Shown: positions 58,152 through 64,000 of the stretch, piece by piece
How the letters are laid out: the number at the start of each line of letters is the position of its first letter
Numbering within the stretch: position 1 is the first letter of the stretch
Source: Phycisphaerales bacterium
GTDB lineage: Bacteria; Planctomycetota; Phycisphaerae; Phycisphaerales; UBA1924
NCBI GenBank assembly: GCA_020849615.1
Contig: JADLFW010000016.1
Span: forward strand, 62,001 to 126,000
DNA: 64,000 bases
Reading direction: 5' to 3'
The notes under the pieces: generated by a model
Seen by the model: only the letters and a program-made list of their open reading frames with translations
Databases searched by the model: none
Told to the model about the DNA's origin: nothing
Translations under genes and position numbers: made by a program

Positions 58152-59420
58152 ATGACTTCCTTCTCACCCGATTCGGCGCACCTCCAGCGGGCCATGCTGC
58201 TCTTCGGGCAGCAGCGCCTCGATCTCGCCGAGCCCGAGCTCCGCCGCGCCCTGGGTGATGACCCCCAGAACTCCACCGCGCACGCCATGCTCGCGCTCTG
58301 CCTGGCCCGCCGCAAGAAACCCGACGAGGCCCTGAACGAGGCCCGCCTGGCGGTGGGCGCAGCGCCGGATGACTCTTACCCCCACTACGTGCTCGCCTGC
58401 GTGCTCGACGACCTCCACGAGTTCGACGAGGCCGAGGCCTCCATCCGTCAATCGATCGCGCTCGACCCCCACGATCCCGACGCCCGCGCCCTGCTCGCGA
58501 GCCTCCACTTCCAGCGCCACCGCTGGAAGGATGCCCTCGCCGCGGCCGAGGAAGCCCTCGAGCAGGACCCCGAGCACGTCGCCGCCAACAACCTCCGGGC
58601 CATGTCGCTGATCAAGCTGGGCCGCAAGGCCGAGGCGGGCCAGACCATCGATTCCGCACTCGCCCGCGACCCCGACAACGCCGTCACCCACGCCAACATG
58701 GGCTGGACGCTCCTCCACCAGAACGACAGCCGGGCCGCGATCGACTCATTCCGCGAGGCCCTCCGCCTCCACCCCGGGCTCGAGTGGGCCCGCGTCGGCC
58801 TCGTCACCGCGCTCAAGGCCCGCAACCCCGTCTACGCGGTCTTCCTGCGCTACGTCCTCTGGATGCAGAAGCTCTCCCCCAAGGTCCGCACCGCCGTCAT
58901 CATCGGCCTCTACATCCTCTACCGCATCCTTGCCGAGATCCGCCGCAACCAGCCCCAGTACGCCCCCTACATCCTCCCCCTGCTCATCCTCTACGCCGCG
59001 TTCGTGCTCATCTCCTGGCTCGCCGATCCGCTCTTCAACCTGCTGCTCCGGCTCCACCCGCTGGGCCGGCACGCCCTCACCGCCAGCGAACGGCGATCGG
59101 GCGAGGCCCTCGCCGTCTGCCTCCTCATCGCCGCCGCGTGCGTCGGCGCGTGGTACGCCACCCGCAACGACGACTACTTCATCGCCGCCATGGCGTTCGG
59201 CGTCCTGGCCCTGCCGACGACCTCCGCCCTCGCCGCCGGGCCCGGCTCCCAGCGCATCGTGATGGCCACGTGCGCGGGCCTGGCGGCTGCGCTCGCCATC
59301 CCGGGAGTGGTGCTCATCGCCGCCGGCCTCAAGCTTGGCGGTGTGCTCTGCGCCCTGGCGATCTTCATCGCCGTGATCTCATCATGGCTCAGCATCCCGG
59401 CGGGCCTGGCCCGTAGGTAA
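58152..59420 (+). CDS. TPR-repeat membrane protein
   Basis: A 422-residue protein. Residues 1-210 contain about six TPR motifs (for example DPEHVAANNLRAMSLIKLGRKAEAG). After residue 225 there are about five or six hydrophobic segments, including TAVIIGLYILYRILAEI and LPLLILYAAFVLISWLADPLF. It starts 3 bases after the AAA ATPase gene, strongly suggesting a functional pair in which the ATPase docks on this membrane protein. No family name is known to me. Confidence 0.7.
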   Translation: MTSFSPDSAHLQRAMLLFGQQRLDLAEPELRRALGDDPQNSTAHAMLALCLARRKKPDEALNEARLAVGAAPDDSYPHYVLACVLDDLHEFDEAEASIRQSIALDPHDPDARALLASLHFQRHRWKDALAAAEEALEQDPEHVAANNLRAMSLIKLGRKAEAGQTIDSALARDPDNAVTHANMGWTLLHQNDSRAAIDSFREALRLHPGLEWARVGLVTALKARNPVYAVFLRYVLWMQKLSPKVRTAVIIGLYILYRILAEIRRNQPQYAPYILPLLILYAAFVLISWLADPLFNLLLRLHPLGRHALTASERRSGEALAVCLLIAAACVGAWYATRNDDYFIAAMAFGVLALPTTSALAAGPGSQRIVMATCAGLAAALAIPGVVLIAAGLKLGGVLCALAIFIAVISSWLSIPAGLARR

Positions 59421-59444
59421 CGGCCGCCCGCGGGACGACGCCGT

Positions 59445-60005
59445 TCACGCCGCCGTGGGCCACAGCGCAGCGAACACCAGGCCCGTGATCAGCCCCTGCA
59501 CCACGCCGTCAAACGCGCAGGTGAGCACCGCCCGGCCCTTGGCCTGGAACCAGATCGCGTTGGGCAGCGCGCCGAACACATACCCCAGAATCCCCGCCGT
59601 TCCCAGCACCCGCAGCACGTGCGAGAACGCAGCCCCCCGCCCGATCGCCACGGCGCCGATGTACCCCACGAGCAGGCTCACCAGCAGGTACACGACGAAC
59701 GACAACGCCATGTTCCGGCCCATGCTCATCGGACCCCACACGTTCAACATCCCCGACGGGCCCGTCTTCCACTTCTCCATGAACTTCGGGTCCTTGCAGT
59801 CGGCCTTCGACTTGGGCCGCGGAAATCCGTACACGCCGGGCCTGATCCCCAGCCCGCGGATCGCCGCCATCAGCGCATCCTCATCGGGCGCCCCCTCCAT
59901 GTCCCCCGCGTGGTGCCCCATCACCATCCACGCCAGCGCGCTGTACACCCACACCGCCGCCGCCGACACCACGATCGGGACCACCAGGCTCACCAGCATG
60001 TCCAT
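59445..60005 (-). CDS. four-helix membrane protein, unknown
   Basis: A 186-residue protein with about four membrane segments (LVSLVVPIVVSAAAVWVYSALAW, then FVVYLLVSLLVGYIGAVAIG, LGTAGILGYVFGALPNAIWF and a last one). A segment with SKADCKDPKFMEKWKTGPSG lies between the first and second. I recognise no named family. The ATG at 60005 follows GGAGG; an ATG six bases downstream is possible. Its stop is 24 bases from the convergent TPR gene, with AACGGC / GCCGTT arms between them. Confidence 0.65.
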   Translation of the reverse strand: MDMLVSLVVPIVVSAAAVWVYSALAWMVMGHHAGDMEGAPDEDALMAAIRGLGIRPGVYGFPRPKSKADCKDPKFMEKWKTGPSGMLNVWGPMSMGRNMALSFVVYLLVSLLVGYIGAVAIGRGAAFSHVLRVLGTAGILGYVFGALPNAIWFQAKGRAVLTCAFDGVVQGLITGLVFAALWPTAA

Positions 60006-60213
60006 ACCGCCTCCAGGGGCTCTGCCCCGCACGAGTTTGCCGATGCGACACCCCCGCCACCAAGAGCGAAACTCGCCCCTTCGAGCCCCGATCCAGAGCG
60101 GACCGGGCCATATCCTGCCATCCGCCCCGCGCCCGCGTCAAGCTGCCCGTTTCCCACCAGACCCCGGGGCCCGCGGTTGACTTGCCCCTCCCACCCCCTC
60201 CACGATCCCCCCG

Positions 60214-61158
60214 ATGACGGCTATCGAGTTCTACAAGGTCCACGGCCTGGGCAACGACTTCATCCTCGTGGATGGATTGGCCCGCCGCGAACTCGCCGAC
60301 CTCGATTGGCCCGCGCTCGCGCCCCGGCTGTGCAACCGCCACACCGGCATCGGCGCCGATGGAATCCTGCTCCTCACCCCCGCGCCCCCGGCACAGTCGC
60401 CCGCCGCCGACATCCGGATGCGCATCTTCAACGCCGATGGCTCCGAAGCGCAGATGTGCGGCAACGGCATCCGCTGCATCGCCCGCCACATGGTCATCCA
60501 CCACCGCTGGCCCGGGCCGCTGCTCCGCGTGCTGACCCCTCGCGGCGTCCTTCCCATCACCTTCGACGCTGGGCCGGGAGCATTCACCGCGACAGTCGAC
60601 ATGGGTGAACCCATCCTTTCCGCGCGCCAGATCCCCATCGACTCACCCGCCGACCGTTTCGTCGATCAGCCCCTGCTCCTGCGGCCCGACCTCAACGACC
60701 GCGACCTCGCAGCGGCCGTGACAGCCCTCGGCCCGCCCGCCCGCGCGATCGATCGCTCGATCGAAATCCGCGCCACCGCGGTCTCCATGGGCAACCCCCA
60801 CGCCGTGGTCTTCATCTCCGATGCGCCGGGCCTGCCGCTGGCCGCGCTCGGGCCCGCGCTCGAGTCCCACCCCGCCTTCCCCGAGAAGGCCAACGCCCAG
60901 TTTCTGCACGTGACCGGGCGGAGCGCTGCCACGCTCCGCACCTGGGAACGCGGCGCCGGGCCCACGCAGGCCTGCGGCACCGGCGCCTGCGCCGCCCTCG
61001 TCGCCGGCGTCCTCGCAAGTCATCTCGAACGCCGGGCGACCATTCACCTGCCGGGCGGGCCGCTGCTGATCCGCTGGGATGAGGCCTCGAACCACGTCTT
61101 CATGACCGGGCCCGCCGAAGAGGTCTACCGCGGCGTAGTGGCCCTCACGGGCCGGTGA
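60214..61158 (+). CDS. dapF: diaminopimelate epimerase
   Basis: A 314-residue DapF, converting LL- to meso-diaminopimelate for lysine and peptidoglycan. The two catalytic cysteines lie in QMCGNGIRC and ACGTGACAA, each at the expected place in the two-fold fold. Start region FYKVHGLGNDFIL is the family opening. The length is slightly above normal because of loops after residue 130. A TTGACT-like -35 precedes a weak -10 (CACGAT). Its presence supports a meso-DAP peptidoglycan in the organism. Confidence 0.93.
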   Translation: MTAIEFYKVHGLGNDFILVDGLARRELADLDWPALAPRLCNRHTGIGADGILLLTPAPPAQSPAADIRMRIFNADGSEAQMCGNGIRCIARHMVIHHRWPGPLLRVLTPRGVLPITFDAGPGAFTATVDMGEPILSARQIPIDSPADRFVDQPLLLRPDLNDRDLAAAVTALGPPARAIDRSIEIRATAVSMGNPHAVVFISDAPGLPLAALGPALESHPAFPEKANAQFLHVTGRSAATLRTWERGAGPTQACGTGACAALVAGVLASHLERRATIHLPGGPLLIRWDEASNHVFMTGPAEEVYRGVVALTGR

Positions 61159-61177
61159 ATGCCGGCCGGGCCCGTGA

Positions 61178-61183
61178 TACGCT
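61178..61183 (+). promoter_or_regulatory. -10 box for a leaderless lipoprotein start
   Basis: TACGCT ends six bases before the ATG at 61190. Confidence 0.5.
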
Positions 61184-61189
61184 GCAACC

Positions 61190-62161
61190 ATGAACACCTC
61201 ACGTTTCGGGGCCCCGCTCGCGGCGGTCGGGATCGCGGTCGGGGTTGCGCTGCTCTCCCTGCCGGGCTGCATCGTCGGCGAGATCCGCGATGAGCTCAAG
61301 AGCGCCAACAGCCAGCTCGGCGATGTCCAGCAGTCGCTCGGCAAGCTCGACCAGACCAACGAGCAGATCGCCCGCACGAACGAAGAGCTGATCCGCACCT
61401 CAAAGCTCATCGATGAGGTGCAGCAGGGCCTCGGCCGCATCGACACCACCAACTCGTCGCTGAACCAGGTCGACCAGCAGCTCGCCATCCTCAACTCCAT
61501 CAACACGTCGCTCAACCACCTTGATGCCCACCTCGCCTCGCTCCGCAAGACGATCTCCAGCCTTGATGACAGCATCCCCTTCTTCAGCTTCGGCGACAGC
61601 GCCGACGAAGCAGCCGCTATTCCCGCACCCGATGCCGCCCCGACCGCTCCGGCCGGCGAGCCCGCTCCTGCCCCGGCGCCGCCCGAACCGGCCGCGACCG
61701 AGGTCGCCGCAGCACCCGCCGCCGCCCCCGCCGATCAATCCCCCGCCCGCGACCCCATGGTCGGCGCCTGGGTCACCCGCTACCCCGATGACACCCGGGC
61801 CATCATCTTCGCGCCCGATGGACGGTTCATCCTCAGCCGCCGCATGCCCGATGGAACTGCAACCGAGTTCCTCGGCGAGTGGAAACGCGATCAGCGATCA
61901 CTCAAGCTGACGGGCCTGCCGATCGCGGCTTCCCAGTCCATCCCGGCCGCCGCCCCCACCCAGCCTCCCGCCCCCGCCCCCGCCGCTGCCGCCCCGAAGC
62001 CGCCCACAGCCGCTCCATCCACGCCGGCGACCCCGGGCGAGCCGGCCGCGGCCCCGGTTGACCCCCAACCCATCACTCGAGTCGTCGAACTCGTCATCAT
62101 CACGGGCCGCTCGGTCACCATCCGACTCGATGGCGAGTTGATCATCCTCGTCCGCCCGTGA
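61190..62161 (+). CDS. lipoprotein with coiled coil and Ala/Pro-rich linker
   Basis: A 323-residue protein. The lipobox is LLSLPGC (residues about 22-28). Residues about 30-125 are a coiled coil rich in Asn and Gln (SANSQLGDVQQSLGKLDQTN). A proline/alanine-rich linker and a second low-complexity region flank a small domain with GAWVTRYPDDTRAIIFAPDGRF, of the kind that reports on lipocalin-like or DUF4488-type folds. No family is certain. It probably lies at the inner surface of the outer membrane or in the periplasm. Confidence 0.7.
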   Translation: MNTSRFGAPLAAVGIAVGVALLSLPGCIVGEIRDELKSANSQLGDVQQSLGKLDQTNEQIARTNEELIRTSKLIDEVQQGLGRIDTTNSSLNQVDQQLAILNSINTSLNHLDAHLASLRKTISSLDDSIPFFSFGDSADEAAAIPAPDAAPTAPAGEPAPAPAPPEPAATEVAAAPAAAPADQSPARDPMVGAWVTRYPDDTRAIIFAPDGRFILSRRMPDGTATEFLGEWKRDQRSLKLTGLPIAASQSIPAAAPTQPPAPAPAAAAPKPPTAAPSTPATPGEPAAAPVDPQPITRVVELVIITGRSVTIRLDGELIILVRP

Positions 62162-62183
62162 TCCCCGCAGCCTCGGAAACCTC

Positions 62184-62189
62184 TACCAT
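62184..62189 (+). promoter_or_regulatory. -10 box for a leaderless start of the basic protein gene
   Basis: TACCAT ends six bases before the ATG at 62196. Confidence 0.45.
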
Positions 62190-62195
62190 TCCGGG

Positions 62196-62474
62196 ATGAC
62201 CGACCCCTCTCCCGCCGAGCAACCGGCCGCGACCCCGCCCGCCATTTCCGAGGAAACGCTCAAGGCCGCCCTCACCGCGTTCAAGAAGCGCTTCAAGCTC
62301 ACCAAGCTGAACGATGAATCCAAGCTCGGCGCCAGCCGCCCCATGACGGGCGGCAGGAAATCCGAGATCCAGGGCATCATCCCGCCCAACGATTTCAAGC
62401 GCGAAGTCTGGCAGGAACTGGCCCGGCAGGGCAAGATCAAGAACATGGGCGGGGGCTTCTACGGCCTCTCCTGA
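62196..62474 (+). CDS. small basic protein, unknown
   Basis: A 92-residue protein. After a proline-rich start it has a lysine-rich helix (LKAALTAFKKRFKLTKL), then GRKSEIQGIIPPNDFKREVW and a C-terminal glycine-rich GGGFYGLS. No domain is recognised; the pattern of conserved small and charged positions suggests a genuine gene rather than noise. The promoter box at 62184 and the following PepSY gene suggest an independent transcript. Confidence 0.6.
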   Translation: MTDPSPAEQPAATPPAISEETLKAALTAFKKRFKLTKLNDESKLGASRPMTGGRKSEIQGIIPPNDFKREVWQELARQGKIKNMGGGFYGLS

Positions 62475-62537
62475 TGCCGGGCCCGCGCCTTTCCCCCGAA
62501 CTCCCGGCCCCCGGCCCCTCCCGGAGCTCACGCCGAC

Positions 62538-63056
62538 ATGCGTCTGAAGACCACTCTCAACATCTGGGCACGCAGGCTCCACCGCTGGGGCTCGGTCGCG
62601 TGCGCCCTTCCCCTGCTCATCGTGCTCTGCACCGGCATCCCGCTGCTGCTCAAGAAGAACATCGCGTGGATCCAGCCGCCCACCGCAGCCCCCGCCGTCG
62701 CGATCACCCCGCCCGCTATCACCTTCGACCAGGCCCTTGACGCGGCCCGATCCATCCCAGAGGCCGAAGTCACCAGCTGGGATGATGTCCATCGCCTCGA
62801 CATGCGCATCAAGGATGGTGTGCTCAAGGTCCAGGCCCGCAGCGGATGGGAGGTCCAGGTCTGCACCACCACCGGCGCGGTCCTTCACCACGCCCAGCGC
62901 CGCAGCGATCTCATCGAGTCACTGCACGATGGCTCCTTCTTCCACCCCGCCGCCAAGTACTTCATCTTCCTCCCCAGCGCCGTCATCGTCCTCTCGCTAT
63001 GGCTGACGGGCCTGTGGCTCTGGCTCATGCCCTATCTGCGCCGCCGCCGGGCCTGA
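62538..63056 (+). CDS. PepSY-domain membrane protein
   Basis: A 172-residue protein with an N-terminal membrane segment (RRLHRWGSVACALPLLIVLCTGIPLLL), a PepSY-like periplasmic domain (about 60-130, FDQALDAARSIPEAEVT) and a C-terminal segment (FLPSAVIVLSLWLTGLWLWL). This is the size and shape of one half of PepSY-associated membrane proteins, often linked to iron or siderophore reduction. It may be a truncated or minimal version. No partner is adjacent. Confidence 0.75.
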   Translation: MRLKTTLNIWARRLHRWGSVACALPLLIVLCTGIPLLLKKNIAWIQPPTAAPAVAITPPAITFDQALDAARSIPEAEVTSWDDVHRLDMRIKDGVLKVQARSGWEVQVCTTTGAVLHHAQRRSDLIESLHDGSFFHPAAKYFIFLPSAVIVLSLWLTGLWLWLMPYLRRRRA

Positions 63057-63096
63057 GCCCGCGATTCCGGCGACCGCGTTCCTCAACCTCGATGAC

Positions 63097-63123
63097 CCAC
63101 GAGCCCGAATCGTAAACGAGGGC
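63097..63123. repeat. short ACGAGCCCGAA...AACGAGGG repeat
   Basis: CCCACGAGCCCGAATCGTAA followed by ACGAGGG. From memory it resembles a short element common in planctomycete intergenic DNA; only one copy is seen here. Confidence 0.35.
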
Positions 63124-63128
63124 CCCAC

Positions 63129-63166
63129 GTGGATCACCGCCTCCATGGTGGATCACCGCCTCCATG
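63129..63166. repeat. 19-base perfect tandem duplication
   Basis: GTGGATCACCGCCTCCATG occurs twice head-to-tail (63129-63147 and 63148-63166), just downstream of the mutase stop. Confidence 0.85.
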
Positions 63167-63174
63167 GAAGAAAA

Positions 63175-64000
63175 CTACCACTCCGGCCCGCCGCTGTACC
63201 GCCCGTACACATCCGCCATCGCCTGCACCATCTCCCCCAGCGTGCAGTTCGCCAGCGCCCCATCCACCAGCGCCGGCATCACGTTGGTCGCATCCAGCCC
63301 GGAGTTCCCCGCCCCGCCCAGCCCCGGCATCTCGTGCTGCAGCGTGAACGCCCGGCCCTGGCACGCGGCCCGGATGTTGTCGAGCGCCCGGGCCACCTTC
63401 CCCGCATCCCGCCGCTTCTTGAACGCCGCCAGGCGCTCGCACTGCTGCACCTCGACATCGTGCCCGATCTGCAGGATCTCGATCGGCCGCTTCTCATCAT
63501 CATCCGTGTACGCGTTCACACCCACGATGATCCGGTCGCCCGCCTCGCACTCCTCGCTGTACCGGTAGCTCGCCTCGGCGATCTGCCGCCGGAAGTACCC
63601 GCGGTTGATCCCCGCCACCACGCCCCGCCCGTACGTGCGCTTGGGCTTGTAGGCGGCGTGCCCCGCGAGCGACGCCGAGTCACCCTCCGTGCCCTCGTGC
63701 CTCCGTGCCCTCGTGCCTTCCCCGTACTCGCCCATCCGGTCGATCTCATCGATGAACCGCAGCCCCTCGCGCTCCATCGTGTCGGTCAGCTGCTCGATGA
63801 ACCAGCTCCCCCCCAGCGGGTCCGCCACCCGCGTCACGCCCGTCTCGTGCGCCAGGATCTGCTGCGTCCGCAGCGCCACCGTCACCGCCTGCTCCGTCGG
63901 CAGCCCCAGCGTCTCATCCATCGAGTCGGTGTGCAGGCTCTGGCACCCGCCCAGCACCGCCGCCATCGCCTGGTAGGCCACCCGCACGATGTTGTTCAGC
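63175..64000 (-). CDS. methylmalonyl-CoA-mutase-type large chain, 3' part
   Basis: The last 275 residues of a B12-dependent acyl-CoA mutase catalytic chain; the gene continues past the window edge. VLGGCQSLHTDSMDETLGLPTEQA and GVTRVADPLGGSWFIEQLT are mutase family landmarks. The protein ends SGGPEW soon after GEMVQAMADVYG, with no following B12-binding domain, so the cobalamin domain must be a separate small subunit, as in HcmA/IcmA or archaeal enzymes. A stretch of about 36 residues (63622-63729) is extra relative to the family and includes a perfect tandem DNA repeat. The exact acyl-CoA substrate cannot be decided from this part. Confidence 0.82.
   Translation of the reverse strand, partial: LNNIVRVAYQAMAAVLGGCQSLHTDSMDETLGLPTEQAVTVALRTQQILAHETGVTRVADPLGGSWFIEQLTDTMEREGLRFIDEIDRMGEYGEGTRARRHEGTEGDSASLAGHAAYKPKRTYGRGVVAGINRGYFRRQIAEASYRYSEECEAGDRIIVGVNAYTDDDEKRPIEILQIGHDVEVQQCERLAAFKKRRDAGKVARALDNIRAACQGRAFTLQHEMPGLGGAGNSGLDATNVMPALVDGALANCTLGEMVQAMADVYGRYSGGPEW
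63685..63716. repeat. perfect 16-base tandem repeat inside the mutase gene
   Basis: CTCCGTGCCCTCGTGC occurs twice (63685-63700 and 63701-63716) and is followed by CTTCC. The reading frame stays open through it. Confidence 0.8.

Noticed and set aside
59419-59445. Bidirectional terminator between the TPR and four-helix protein genes
   Set aside because: The arms AACGGC/GCCGTT are only six bases with a 15-base loop and no U-run.
63057-63174. Small gene before the mutase
   Set aside because: The gap holds only a short repeat and a 19-base tandem duplication; no frame with a credible start.

Overview
The window is a GC-rich (roughly 70% by eye) chromosomal segment that looks like the phylum Planctomycetota, most likely class Phycisphaerae. 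The evidence is a pseudopilin with a planctomycete-type C-terminal H-X9-DG motif, exported proteins ending in dockerin-like GDGxxDFxDYLxFLN repeats (one ending in Gly-Cys), a fused ThiD2-ThiE, a fused AroD-AroE, and hairpin-rich intergenic repeats. It is mostly ordinary chromosome. There are no rRNA genes, CRISPR array, prophage or complete insertion sequence. One tRNA gene, tRNA-Pro(GGG), is present.

Layout. 0-11.2 kb: housekeeping and metabolism (6-phosphogluconolactonase-like, thiamine synthase, M16 peptidase, HDOD/GGDEF regulator, RecO, a dehydratase-ACP-dehydratase cassette, AroDE, a flavoprotein, release factor 1). 11.3-19.5 kb: ABC exporter pair, two related SAM methyltransferases, an orphan DNA methyltransferase, UDP-glucose dehydrogenase, polyprenyl synthase. 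19.5-22.6 kb: dockerin-tailed protein, pseudopilin and heme oxygenase with a 43-residue membrane protein; the two promoters here look alike. 22.7-30.7 kb: TyrRS, then a sodium symporter, GH20 enzyme, AnmK and MurQ, which together read as uptake and breakdown of N-acetylmuramic acid sugars, then a TSUP permease. 30.7-33.4 kb: a COG3804-type dehydrogenase, an alpha-oxoamine synthase and a cupin. 33.4-45.7 kb: repeats, ankyrin protein, dihydroorotase, tRNA-Pro, ADP-ribosylglycohydrolase, two small regulator operons, an AIPR-type putative phage-defence gene of lower GC, and a GH38 alpha-mannosidase. 45.8-56.7 kb: exported metalloprotease, an amidase / GHL10 hydrolase / ROK kinase run that could feed the muramic-acid pathway, a channel-like protein, a vanadium haloperoxidase-like dockerin protein, a HAF-repeat protein, a SpoIIE phosphatase and small proteins. 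56.7-64 kb: TPR-AAA ATPase with a TPR-membrane partner, DapF, lipoproteins, a PepSY protein and a methylmalonyl-CoA-mutase-type large chain cut by the window edge.

The strongest unexpected signal is genome-style rather than a gene. At nine genes a TANNNT box ends exactly six bases before the start codon, and at nine more within five to nine bases, with no Shine-Dalgarno sequence. This implies that leaderless transcripts are common here. It also supports an ATC start for the TSUP permease and a TTG start for a DUF3185 protein. The best candidate functional systems are the muramic-acid salvage genes split over two loci, the shared heme-oxygenase/pseudopilin operator, and the lone AIPR gene.
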